From the NCBI GenBank assembly GCA_947184155.2, contig CAMXCT020001844.1, positions 26,001 to 90,000 of the forward strand: DNA of 64,000 nt, read 5' to 3'. The position numbers were made by a program, and so were the translations under genes. This stretch comes from Cladocopium goreaui. Taxonomy: Eukaryota; Sar; Dinophyceae; Suessiales; Symbiodiniaceae. This document shows, in pieces, positions 27,760 through 38,117 of the stretch (position 1 is the first letter of the stretch; each line of letters begins with the position of its first letter). The notes beneath the pieces were generated by a model. The model saw only the letters and a list, made by a program, of their open reading frames with translations. It was not told the DNA's origin and ran no database searches.

Positions 27760-30462
27760 GCGAGCGCTGGGTGCCAGCACAAGAACATCACTACACATGG
27801 AACAAACTCCAAGTCCCGGCAAGTCAAGTGCAAGGATTGTGGAGTGATCTTGGAGAAGACAGCACGCGTGCCCACGGAGAAGATGCAGACAGAACACAGA
27901 GGTTCTTGTGAACACAAGGACAAGGACTTCAGTGGAACAACATCCACAACCTGGCAGTGGACATGCCGATCTTGCGGCCACATTGAGAAAGGCAGCAAGC
28001 GACCCGGACAAACCGGGAGACAAGCCAGCAGTGCACAGTCTGCTGCATCGGGTCTGAACCTTCAGGCCACCCCATCAGGAAAAGTACGTGTTGATGGAGG
28101 ACCACGACAGGTCATGGAACTCATGCAGACGGTTTTGGAACTTCAAGAAGATTTGCAGGTGGACATTGGAGGTGATCAACTTGACAGGATCTATCAACGC
28201 TGTCGTCAGTTTGTCTACTCGACAGCCACCAGAGCGGTTGAAGCGAATCCGGGTGCCCAGGGGTACCCGGTTAACGCGCCCGCTGCTGCCTCGACTGTGG
28301 GTACGGGGCACCCTGCCGAAGGTGAGACGCGGCAGGAGAGTCCCTCCACGGCAGCCACTGGTGATGGAACCTTGTTGAGTTCAGGCATACACCAAGGGAA
28401 GACGTATGCTTGGGTATATCAAAATGAGACAGCCTACACAAAGATGCTCATCTCCAAGAACCAGAACGACCGACTTCGAGATCCCCACTTGATCTCGTAT
28501 GCACTGTATGCTGAGGACCGGAAGCGACGTGGGGGAACCAACACTGCCTTCATGTCACAGCTTTTGGAGGAGACTGAGGAAGAAGATTACATGTTGGCCG
28601 TTTTGGACACGGGTTGCAACAATACCTGCCATGGAGACAAATGGATGGAGAAATATCAGCGTCTCATTGGCCGAGAATTGGAGGCAGAGCCAGCAGATGG
28701 ACGCTTCAAGGGCGTTGGAGGAAAAGTTGAAGTTGCTTGCAAGAGGATCATTCCCATGCAGATGCTCACTGTGGACCAAGAGAAGATCCCTGGATCCATA
28801 GCGTCGGTGGAACTCCAATCTTCTGACACTCCACTGCTGCTGAGCATCCATGCTCAGAGAACCTTGGGTTTGATTCTGGATTTGCAGAACAACACAGCCT
28901 ACAGCAAGTACCTTGACAAGGAACTCCAACTTCATGGACACAATGGCTTGCCAGCAATACGTCTCCACCCTGGTGAATTTCAGGTTGGATCAGTTGCGAT
29001 GCATGTCCAAGAATCTGAAGGTTCTGAGGAGAAGACACGGCCAAAGGTGATTGATTTGGAAGCCATGGATGACCACATCTCCGAAGAAGGAGAAGAAGAG
29101 CCAGTTGAGGTCAGTGGAAAAGAGGTGGAGGCTGGATATGAGCGTCATTTGCCATTAGCAGAGGAGTCCATCAAAGTTTTGAGCAAAGGACAGAAGAAAC
29201 AATTGCAAGAGTCGCTTGATGAGATGGATCATCAGGACAGCGCACTGTGGAGCACTTTGGCATCCAAGCCAAGACAGCCGAAAAAGATGCTGCCAAAAGG
29301 GTGTCGCACTTTCTTGATGGAACTTTTTGCTGGTACTGCCACACTCACACTGATGGCCGCGCAGATGGGCCTCCCAGTGTCTGAACCCATCGACGTTTTG
29401 TACGATGGGAAGTATGATTTGCTGAAGCGCGAGAATCGAGAGAGGATCAGTTGGCAGATAGAACAGGATGATCCGTATCTGCTTTCCATGACTCCAATTT
29501 GTGGACCAAGGAGCTCTTGGCAGTACGTGAATATGGCAAGAGGAGGTGAGACTGCAGAGCACATCTTGGAGCAGAGGAAGCAGTGGTATCCTGTGATACG
29601 TTGGCTTTGTGACGTTGTGAAGAAAAGACTGGCAAAAGGGAGAGAAGTGGTCTGGGAAAACCCATGGGGTTCACTCATGTGGTACTTGAGATGCGTTGAG
29701 CAGTTGATGGAAGCCCAGATCACCAATGCCCTGACATTTGAGCCACTAGAAATCCTCAGAATGGATCAGTGCATGTATGGACTGGTTGATCCGAGGACAG
29801 GCATTCCCTACCGGAAGGCCACTGGCTTGATGTTGTCGTCACGACACATGAAGGAGGAACTGTCAGAGCTGTGTGATGGAAGCCATATCCATCAACCCTT
29901 AGAAGGAAACCTCACCAAGCAAGCAGAGCACTGGCCAGAGGAACTATGCCATCGAGTATTGAGAGGTGCCATGCGTGAACTTCAGTCTCAAGCTCTTTCA
30001 ATGGCATTTCCTGTTGAACAAGTAGCTGAAGAACGAGAAGAGGTAGGCTGCTTAGATGCCATACATGATTCCAGAGACCTGGAAGAATCTCCAATGAAGA
30101 AGCAAAAGATAGACCACGATGAAATTCAACGTGAAGAGATCTTTGAGGAGATGACAGATGAAGACAAGATGCTTCATCAGAAGGAGAGAGACCGGAAGGC
30201 GAAGTGGCTGAAGCTCAACAAAGAGAAGAGGATTGCACTGCGGCGTCTTCATGCCATGATGGGTCATTGCTCAGTAGCCACGATGACTCGGATGCTCAAG
30301 TCGTCATTGGCCAGCAAGGACCTGTTAGATGCAGTTCCACATTTCAGGTGTCAGTCATGTGAGGAGAGAAGAAGGGAAGAAGCACCACGTTCAGTGCGTC
30401 CAACGCGCTCTAAGGCGGAGCTGAAGTTCAACTATGAGTTAGCGGTGATGTGTTTGAGGTGA
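27760..30462 (+). CDS. Copia pol, first part: zinc motifs, protease, methyltransferase-like domain, integrase HHCC
   Basis: This region is in the same frame as gag after the TGA; there is no ATG at its start. In order: two similar zinc-binding motifs of C-x-H...C-x2-C type (about 27772-27975); aspartic protease with VLDTGCNN (catalytic Asp codon 28606-28608); a domain at about 29300-30000 with ELFAGTATLTL, TPICGPRSSW, VVWENPWGS and a GIPYRKATG segment, which resembles motifs I, IV, VI and VIII of C5 cytosine methyltransferases; then the pre-integrase HHCC domain (LHAMMGHC near 30248, CQSCEE near 30353). The frame is lost just before integrase. The methyltransferase-like domain sits between protease and integrase, an unusual place for a copia polyprotein. 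Motif IV has P-I-C where PC is usual. Confidence 0.85.
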   Translation, partial: ASAGCQHKNITTHGTNSKSRQVKCKDCGVILEKTARVPTEKMQTEHRGSCEHKDKDFSGTTSTTWQWTCRSCGHIEKGSKRPGQTGRQASSAQSAASGLNLQATPSGKVRVDGGPRQVMELMQTVLELQEDLQVDIGGDQLDRIYQRCRQFVYSTATRAVEANPGAQGYPVNAPAAASTVGTGHPAEGETRQESPSTAATGDGTLLSSGIHQGKTYAWVYQNETAYTKMLISKNQNDRLRDPHLISYALYAEDRKRRGGTNTAFMSQLLEETEEEDYMLAVLDTGCNNTCHGDKWMEKYQRLIGRELEAEPADGRFKGVGGKVEVACKRIIPMQMLTVDQEKIPGSIASVELQSSDTPLLLSIHAQRTLGLILDLQNNTAYSKYLDKELQLHGHNGLPAIRLHPGEFQVGSVAMHVQESEGSEEKTRPKVIDLEAMDDHISEEGEEEPVEVSGKEVEAGYERHLPLAEESIKVLSKGQKKQLQESLDEMDHQDSALWSTLASKPRQPKKMLPKGCRTFLMELFAGTATLTLMAAQMGLPVSEPIDVLYDGKYDLLKRENRERISWQIEQDDPYLLSMTPICGPRSSWQYVNMARGGETAEHILEQRKQWYPVIRWLCDVVKKRLAKGREVVWENPWGSLMWYLRCVEQLMEAQITNALTFEPLEILRMDQCMYGLVDPRTGIPYRKATGLMLSSRHMKEELSELCDGSHIHQPLEGNLTKQAEHWPEELCHRVLRGAMRELQSQALSMAFPVEQVAEEREEVGCLDAIHDSRDLEESPMKKQKIDHDEIQREEIFEEMTDEDKMLHQKERDRKAKWLKLNKEKRIALRRLHAMMGHCSVATMTRMLKSSLASKDLLDAVPHFRCQSCEERRREEAPRSVRPTRSKAELKFNYELAVMCLR

Positions 30463-33400
30463 AGGATTCGAAAGATCAACGGCACTCGATCTTGAGCATG
30501 ATCGACATGGCAACTCATTATCACATTGCCGCCAGAGTGGGTCAAGGTGGCACACCTTCCTCACGAGTGTGTGCAGAAGCTCTGAACCAATGTTGGTTCA
30601 CTCCTTTTGGCGCTCCAAAGAGATTTGTATCAGATCAAGGAGTACACAACAAGGGAAGAGTTTATGCCATGCTCAAAAGACATGGCGTAGAAGTACGGTC
30701 AATTGGAGCTCAGGCACCATACCAGTTAGGAACTGCAGAGAGACATGGCGGCATCCTCAAGCAGGTGATGTACAAGGCTATCCACAGCAGACAGCTTGAG
30801 GGAGCAGTCGACATCTCAGCTCTTTGTGCAGAAGCCAGCCGCACAAAGAACACCCTGGTCAACAATGGGGGATACTCTCCCATACAATGGGTCCTTGGGT
30901 TTACACCCGACGACCTGACCAGCCTCATCAGTCATGATGTTGAAGGGGCTCTAGGAGTTCATCAAGAATTGGTTGAAGAAGAAGAACAAGAGACTAGTCA
31001 AGAGGTCTTCATGAGACAGCTTCTCATCCGTCAATGCGCCAAAGAGGCATTCATCCATGTAGATACCAGCATGAAGATTCGTAAAGCCATGTTGAGGAGG
31101 GCTACTCCTCTGAGAGGGCCATACAGGACAGGAGACTTGGTTTGCTTTTCTAGGCGAGGAAAGTGGTATGGACCTGCGCGCGTTTTGGCGCCAGAAGGCA
31201 AGTCTTCACTATGGTTGGTTCACTCAGGAGTCACAGTTTTGGTTTCTGAAACAGCTTGTAGGCCAGCATCAGGTGAGGAGGTCATGAAGAAGCATGCGCT
31301 TGAGATGAGACCGTCTCGGAAGCGCAGACGTGAACTTTTGAGTGACAGCATGGAGGAGGAAGATTATCTTCCCTTCACAGAGGATGGACAGCAGGCAAGA
31401 TCCTTGAGAGCAAGAATTGAGGTACAAACACCGTTTGTGGATGTGAATCAGAATCCACCATTGGCACAACTGCCAAATGCAGCGCCAGGAATGGCTGCTA
31501 TCCCTGGCAATGTATCTGAACCATACTCACCGACTGAAGCTATCGATACTCCCAGACTGGAACCTGACGCAGAGATGCCAACTGAGGCACCTGCAGTGGC
31601 AACGGACTCAGAGATGCCTGATGATGCACCTGGTCCAACGCCACCACCAGGCCTAGAGGAGATAGCAGATCAGCCGAGCACGAGTGTTATGAGCGGCCAG
31701 CCGGAGAGTGAAGTGACCCCGGTGATGTCACAACAGACATCAGAAGTGACTTCAGAGGAGGAGACCATTCAGCCAGATAGGCCAGAAGCGACGACGACAC
31801 AACTTACCCAAGCTCTTAGGCAAGGAGCAGATCGCTTAGATGGTGTTCCTCGTGCACGTTTGACTGGCCAAGATGGCAGCATGAATTCACATGAGATCAA
31901 CTATGTCCAAGACAAGGTAGATCGATTTTTGGCGTTTGCAGCGACCAGGCAGCATAGCAAGGTCAAGAAGTATCAGAAAAAGGCAAAGAAGGCAGGAGCA
32001 GGCAGAGAGTTGGTTTATGAGAAAGAGAGTGAAGAAATGAAACAGAAACTGACAGAAACAAGACGCAAGGAGTGGGCAAATTGGACAAAGTATTCTGATG
32101 GAGTTTGGATAGATGAAAAGCAATTGAAAGAATTACAGTCCAAGCAGCCAAGCCTAAAAGTCATCCCAACTCGTTGGGTTGAAGTGGACAAGTCAGAAGT
32201 TGGACAGAAGGAACAGTTGAAATCTAGACTTGTTGTGCGAGGAGATTTGGAAGATAGCTCTAGGATGAGAACTGATAGTCCAACATGTTCCTTGACTGCT
32301 ACATCTTTGGCATTGGCACTTGCCGCCTGTCGGGACACCGACCTGTGGGGCGGAGACATTTCAGCGGCATTTCTTCAAGGATCCAAACTGAATCGGATAT
32401 TGGTTTTAGCTCAACCCAAGTCAGGCATTCCAGACGTTGAACCTGGAATGTATTTTCTTGTCAGCTCCACAGTGTATGGCACGAAGGATGCTCCACGAGG
32501 GTGGTTCAAGAACCTCTATCAGACCATGTTGCAGTTTGGTTTTCGTCCTATGCCACATGAGGCTGCAGCTTGTGTTTTGAATGGTTCGGATGGCAGATTG
32601 GAAGGCATAGCAATAGTGCATGTAGATGATTTGCTTTGGACTGGAGGACCAGTCATAGAGAAGACCATGGAATCAGTTTGCCAGCACTATCGTTTTGGAA
32701 AGATTGAGAAGAACCATTTCAAGTATTGCGGCCGGGAGATCAGCAAGGATGAAAAGGGAATTCATGTCACATGTCCTCATCTTGTAGATCGTGTTCGTCC
32801 AGTTTATTTGACTGCAGATCAGCGTAAGGATAAGGATGGAAAGGTGACAGAAGAGGTTCGAGGTCAACTACGTAGCGTCATTGGTTCACTTGCATGGTTG
32901 GTTAGAGTTTGTCGTCCTGATTTAGCATATGCCATTAGCAAGATGCAAGCGGATGTGCACCAAGCTACATACAAGGACGTTGTCTTTGCCAACGGCATTC
33001 TCAATCTGGCTCGGAAGTCAAAACATGTTGGCGTAACATACCCACTCAAAGCCTTCAAGTTTGAGGAAGCCATGATTGTAGGAGTCAGCGATGCGAGTTT
33101 CTCAAACGATTTTGACGTCAGTGAATCTGGAGAAAAGATGGGTTTTCGATCGCAAAGCGGAAGAATTATTTGTCTTGGTCATCAATCATTTCAACATGAT
33201 CACAAGGGTCAGCTGATGCTCATGGAATGGCATAGCACAACTATCAAACGTGTTTGTCGCAGCACTTTGCAAGCAGAAACCATCAGCTTGTTACATTGCG
33301 CTGAGTTGACTGAACACCTCAGGATTGTCTTTCATGGATTATGGCACAAACATGACCAACGTGATCGCAAATGGTTGGTAACTGCACAAGACATGATTCC

Positions 33401-33779
33401 TGCTAACTGGTACACTGATTGCAAGAGTCTTGAACAACATGTCAATCAAGCTGGAACTCACGTGGTGACAGACAAGAGACTGGCAATTGATTTGTGTGGT
33501 TTGAGGCAGCAAGTGTGGCGCCAGGGAGGCGAAGAAGTAGGAGATCCACTTCTTACCGATTTTCTTCCAGAGAATCGCACCACGAAACTGACATGGATAC
33601 CAACTGAGAAAATGCCTGCCGATTGTCTAACAAAGGCTATGAAGCCTGGAGCGCTATCTTTGATCATGAATGGCCAAGAGAATGATTTCACTTCAATAAA
33701 AGAACATGGGTGTGAAACATCAGATGGAAACGAGCATGGAAACGGTATGAAGACTCAATCATTCCTTGTGCCAACATGA
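30450..33779 (+). CDS. Copia pol, second part: integrase core, reverse transcriptase, RNase H
   Basis: A 1109-codon frame, one base shifted from the upstream pol frame and with no ATG at its start, so it is a frameshifted continuation. The integrase core shows SDQG (Asp62) and TAERHGG (Glu97), about 35 residues apart as in DDE integrases. The first catalytic Asp would fall exactly at the frameshift. Residues about 290-470 are a Pro/Glu-rich linker. Reverse transcriptase begins near RWVEVDKSEV, with Asp636 (WGGDISAAF) and the VHVDDLL box (Asp726-727; copia usually YVDD). RNase H has VGVSDASF, STLQAET and WYTDCKS. The frame ends at a TGA inside the 3' LTR, which is common in short-LTR copia elements. 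Confidence 0.92.
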   Translation: MFEVKDSKDQRHSILSMIDMATHYHIAARVGQGGTPSSRVCAEALNQCWFTPFGAPKRFVSDQGVHNKGRVYAMLKRHGVEVRSIGAQAPYQLGTAERHGGILKQVMYKAIHSRQLEGAVDISALCAEASRTKNTLVNNGGYSPIQWVLGFTPDDLTSLISHDVEGALGVHQELVEEEEQETSQEVFMRQLLIRQCAKEAFIHVDTSMKIRKAMLRRATPLRGPYRTGDLVCFSRRGKWYGPARVLAPEGKSSLWLVHSGVTVLVSETACRPASGEEVMKKHALEMRPSRKRRRELLSDSMEEEDYLPFTEDGQQARSLRARIEVQTPFVDVNQNPPLAQLPNAAPGMAAIPGNVSEPYSPTEAIDTPRLEPDAEMPTEAPAVATDSEMPDDAPGPTPPPGLEEIADQPSTSVMSGQPESEVTPVMSQQTSEVTSEEETIQPDRPEATTTQLTQALRQGADRLDGVPRARLTGQDGSMNSHEINYVQDKVDRFLAFAATRQHSKVKKYQKKAKKAGAGRELVYEKESEEMKQKLTETRRKEWANWTKYSDGVWIDEKQLKELQSKQPSLKVIPTRWVEVDKSEVGQKEQLKSRLVVRGDLEDSSRMRTDSPTCSLTATSLALALAACRDTDLWGGDISAAFLQGSKLNRILVLAQPKSGIPDVEPGMYFLVSSTVYGTKDAPRGWFKNLYQTMLQFGFRPMPHEAAACVLNGSDGRLEGIAIVHVDDLLWTGGPVIEKTMESVCQHYRFGKIEKNHFKYCGREISKDEKGIHVTCPHLVDRVRPVYLTADQRKDKDGKVTEEVRGQLRSVIGSLAWLVRVCRPDLAYAISKMQADVHQATYKDVVFANGILNLARKSKHVGVTYPLKAFKFEEAMIVGVSDASFSNDFDVSESGEKMGFRSQSGRIICLGHQSFQHDHKGQLMLMEWHSTTIKRVCRSTLQAETISLLHCAELTEHLRIVFHGLWHKHDQRDRKWLVTAQDMIPANWYTDCKSLEQHVNQAGTHVVTDKRLAIDLCGLRQQVWRQGGEEVGDPLLTDFLPENRTTKLTWIPTEKMPADCLTKAMKPGALSLIMNGQENDFTSIKEHGCETSDGNEHGNGMKTQSFLVPT

Positions 33780-33897
33780 CCATCCATTCTGACCACGCAC
33801 TGCCGTGGCTCAAGCTACGCATTTCGATGTCTAGCGGGAAAATAACAGCTGAGCGGTTGTGTTGCAACGTAAGTCTTTGGCTGCCAAGTTTTTCAGA
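33711..33897 (+). repeat. 3' LTR of copia element
   Basis: Identical to 25690-25876. It is preceded by AATAAAAGAACATGGG, a short purine-rich stretch that may be the polypurine tract. Confidence 0.93.
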
Positions 33898-35052
33898 GAA
33901 ACATTGGAAACTGTGCCTGGAATGCTTCAACAGCCGTGCAACTGGCACTTTGTACAGGAGAACGCAGGGATCGAGCCTCACTGGCTTGGAAAGTAGTTGG
34001 GCAAATCAAAGAGCGCGTTGTTTTACCTGAAGTCAGAAACTGGCATGGCAAAGGAAGCTGTTGCGGGAAACTGACGCAATGTTGTCAGAAAGCCAGCTGG
34101 CAATGCTTCGAAAGGAGTTGTCGGTTCCTATTAGCTGCAACATCTCTTCTTCACAACGATGGATTGATTTTGCTTTCCTTGGATGTGCATGTTGTGCAGA
34201 AGGTCATGTGTGCAGGCACACACAGGGACTGGAGAGCGTGCAGGACGCTTTCAAACAACCGCAAGCAAGCAGGTAGATTGATGCTTAGAAGTTGGTTCCA
34301 GCAAGCTTGACTTGGAAACATTGGAAACATTGGAAACTGTGCCTGGAGTGCTTCAACAGCTGTGCAACTGGCACTTTGTACAAGAGAACGCAGGGATCGA
34401 GCCTCACGGGCTTGGAAAGTAGTTGGGCAAATCAAAGAGCGCGTTGTTTTACCTGAAGTCAGAAACTGGCATGGCAAAGGAAGCTGTTGCGGGAAACTGA
34501 CGCAATGTTGTCAGAAAGCCAGCTGGCAATGCTTCGAAAGGAGGCGTTGGTTGCCATTGGCTGCAACATCTCATCACAATAATTGATCGATGTTGCTTTC
34601 CTTGGATGTGCATGTTGTGCACAAGGTCACGTGGGCAGGCATACACAGGGACTGGAGAGCGTGCAGGACGCTTTCAAACAACCGCAAGAAAGCAGGTAGA
34701 TTGATGCTTAGAAATTGGTTCCAGCAAGCTTGACTTGGAAACATTGGACACATTGGAAACTGTGCCTTTCACATCATGGACATTTTTACCACGGACGCAA
34801 AATGGTCGTAAACCAAGTAGTTGGGCAAATCAAAGAGCGCGTTGTTTTACCTGAAGTCAGACACTGGCATGGCAAAGGAAGCTGTTGCGGGAAACTGACG
34901 CAATGTTGTCAGAAAGCCAGCTGGCAATGCTTCGAAAGGAGGCGTTGGTTGCCATTGGCTGCAACATCTCATCACAATAATTGATCGATGTGTTGCTTTC
35001 CTTGGATGTGCATGTTGTGCAGAAGGTCATGTGGGCAGGCATACACAATGAC

Positions 35053-37010
35053 TGGTGCCACTTCGGTCCTGATGTTTGCAGTCTGTTTGAGTCCAAAAAC
35101 TACAGGCGCGCATGACTTGTTTCTAAAAGGCTAATGCCAAAGAGCATTTGCCCAAACTCATCACAAAAAAGGTGACATGCGTCGCGTGTGATGCAAGTCT
35201 ATCTCACAGCAACTCCAAGAGATGGCAGCGTCATGTCATTTCTGATCCCCCAAATCTTATTTCTGAACATTTCTGATCCCTCGACTCACCCAACCTGCAT
35301 AAGCCAGGGATCCGACACCAAACTCCTTCAGGGCCGAGGAGCGACTGCAGTGACTGCAGTTCTCACAACCTCGGAGGCCTGCTGGGACATTTCCCCGCGT
35401 GACTTGACTGCAGTTTCTGTGCTCGGCTAAGGAAGTGGAATACTGAGGTGGTTGTAAGATGTTGTCATGGACATGTTTCAAGTACCTTTGGTGACGCAAC
35501 ACAGCATGGATTCCAAGTTAGCGGTTGAGAAAAAAGCTGAGGCCGAAACACTTCAAAAGAATGGACATACCATGGACTTTTGAACAGTTGTGACAATTTA
35601 AATGCCATGCCATGATGGCATAATTTATATTTTAATCCACTATATTCACTATATATTCGTTTGTATTTATCCATATTTATCCAATGATTCATGATGGGTA
35701 AAAGGCTTAGTTTGCCTTTTTTGCCACTGACATTTGCCATCTTTTTGGTGGACAAAAGATGCTGACTCCGTGACAATTGAGATAGGTTCCTGTCAAGATA
35801 CAAAGAGTTCTGTCCATGTGCTGCGGATTGCAGTGCTTGCCTTCGATTCTCATCCATGGTTTGCTGAGGCCTGGTCGTTTACGTCAGCATCGCTTCGTGA
35901 GAAAATGAGCAGCTCCACGCAGCCGGGATATAGATAAAATTCACATTGAAAGACCATATTTTTCAAAGCAAATCAGGGTTGCAGCGTTGAACATTGAACA
36001 GCAGGGGGAAAATGCTCTTGAAAAACTCAGCGGATGTTGTCTCTTGGCTCCTGAACAATAAGAACAAATCAGCGAAGAACCACGAAGTACAAACTTGTTC
36101 CTATGGAGCATTAGATATGTAGGTTTCTCGTTGGAACCAACAACTTCATGAGATTTTTCAGCTTTCTAGGAAGTAGTTTCCGTGTTGCACCAAGCACGCC
36201 ATGGGTGGTGGAACTAGAACTATATGGCATTATATGGCACTATGGAGGACAGGGAGTGGGTACCTGTTTGGGATTCTTTCGTGTTGCCTTGAGTAACAGG
36301 CTCGCTGTTTTTGTGTTTTCTTTCCCGGTTTCCACATTTTCCACCAAATGATCATGTAAGTGTTCATGTGTACTTGCTATGAATTGCTATGATTTGTTGA
36401 ATTTGTTTTGGGCCAGCAGATTCACAACTTGGCCCATCCCAGCGGCCTTGACCCCGCGGCGCGAGGCCCGGAGGCCCGATGTGTGCCGCCGCATCCGTTG
36501 ATCGCTTGATCGCTTTGGATTAACGGCTGCAAGTCTGGTTGCTGAGAAACTGATCCGCCGGCTGTCCTTAGATTCGGATTCTTGAAACCGAAGGTGAAGT
36601 GGCGAAGCGAAGGCCCAAGGACTCACAGAGTCACTGTCTCAAGTTAGTGAGTCCTCGCCTTGAAACTCTCAGTTGACTCAGGGTCTCAAACGTGTCCGGT
36701 AGAGCCCTGAGAACCTCGACTGCCGAAGTCAATTGGCAATGCTGCAAGATTCAGGATTTGTCTATTGCAGCCAGGCCCCCCCAACGCACGACCGATCATA
36801 GATTGACACAGACAAGCATTGAACACCATGCTTACCATCGATTTTGGGAACGGGCTTTCCGCGAGTCTATCCATGTTTATCCCTGGCAAAAATATTGTTT
36901 GACTAAGTTGAGAAGATTTAGACCTTGAAAGGAAACAGAATTCCATGCGCCTAGAAAAGTGTCTTCGTTCAGGTCAAAGCAAGATACATTGCAGAAAATC
37001 GTGCCGTGAG
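35053..37010. repeat. U segment, copy 1
   Basis: Begins TGGTGCCACTTCGGTCC and ends near ATTGCAGAAAATCGTGCC. It contains a GC-rich patch (36440-36500) and a hairpin GGACTCAC...GTGAGTCC (about 36619-36654). Short ORFs on either strand differ in length between copies and look like chance. This is the most diverged of the four copies. Confidence 0.85.
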
Positions 37011-38117
37011 TGCTTCAACAGCCGTGTAGCTGGCACTTTGTACAGGAGAACGCAGGGATCGAGCGTCACGGGCTTGGAAAGTAGTTGGGCAAATCAAAGA
37101 GCGCGTTGTTTTACCTGAAGTCAGAAACTGGCATGGCAAAGGAAGCTGCTGCGGGAAACTGACGTGATGTTGTCAGAAAGCCAGCTGGCAATGCTTCGAA
37201 AGGAGGCGTTGGTTGCCATTGGCTGCAACATCTCTTCTTCACCACGATTGATCGATGTGTTGCTTTCCTTGGATGTGCATGTTGTGCAGAAGGTCATGTG
37301 GGCAGGCATACACAGGGACTGGAGAGCGTGCAGGACGCTTTCAAACAAACGCAAGAAGCAGGTAGATTGATGCTTGGAAATTGGTTCCAGCAAGCTTGAC
37401 TTGGAAACATTGGAAACATTGGAAACATTGGAAGCATTGGAATCTGTAGCTGGAATGCTTCAACAGCCATGTAACTGGCACTTTCTACAGGAGAACGCAG
37501 GGATCGAGCCTCACGGGCTTGGAAAGTAGTTGGGCAAATCAAAGAGCGCGTTGTTTTACCTGAAGTCAGAAACTGGCATGGCAAAGGAAGCTGTTGCGGG
37601 AAACTGACGCGATGTTGTCAGAAAGCCAGTTGGCAATGCTTCGAAAGGAGGCGTTGGTTGCCATTGGCTGCAACATCTCTTCTTCACCACGATTGATCGA
37701 TGTGTTGCTTTCCTTGGATGTGCATGTTGTGCAGAAGGTCATGTGGGCAGGCATACACAGTGACTGTAGAGCGTGCAGGACGCTTTCAAACAACCGAAAG
37801 CTGTGCCTGGAGTGCTTCAACAGCCGTTCAACTGGCACTTTGTACAGGAGAACGCAGGGATCGAGCCTCACGGGCTTGGAAAGTAGTTGGGCAAATCAAA
37901 GAGCGCGTTGTTTTTACCTGAAGTCAGACACTGGCATGGCAAAGGAAGCTGTTGCGGGAAACTGACGCAATGTTGTCAGAAAGCCAGCTGGCAATGCTTC
38001 GAAAGGAGGCGTTGGTCGCCATTGGCTGCAACATCTCTTCTTCACCACGATTCATCGATGTTGCTTTCCTTGGATGTGCATGTTGTGCAGAAGGTCATGT
38101 GGGCAGGCATACACAAC

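Larger units (their letters stand above)
25690..33897 (+). mobile_element. Ty1/copia LTR retrotransposon, 8.2 kb, inserted in the repeat array
   Basis: Two identical 187-base LTRs enclose gag, protease, a methyltransferase-like domain, integrase, reverse transcriptase and RNase H, in that order. Integrase before reverse transcriptase is the copia order. The left flank ends ...TTGGAAA and the right flank begins GAAACATTGG, which is continuous beta monomer sequence, with a 4-base GAAA repeat at the borders. Identical LTRs indicate a recent insertion. The coding region nevertheless has one in-frame TGA (27757-27759) and a one-base frameshift near 30447-30462, so this copy is probably not autonomous unless recoding occurs. 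Confidence 0.93.

Noticed and set aside
36440..36760. GC-rich patch of the U segment considered as 5S rRNA, tRNA or snRNA gene
   Set aside because: No A/B box, 5S internal control region or snRNA core motif could be found; only a short hairpin is present.
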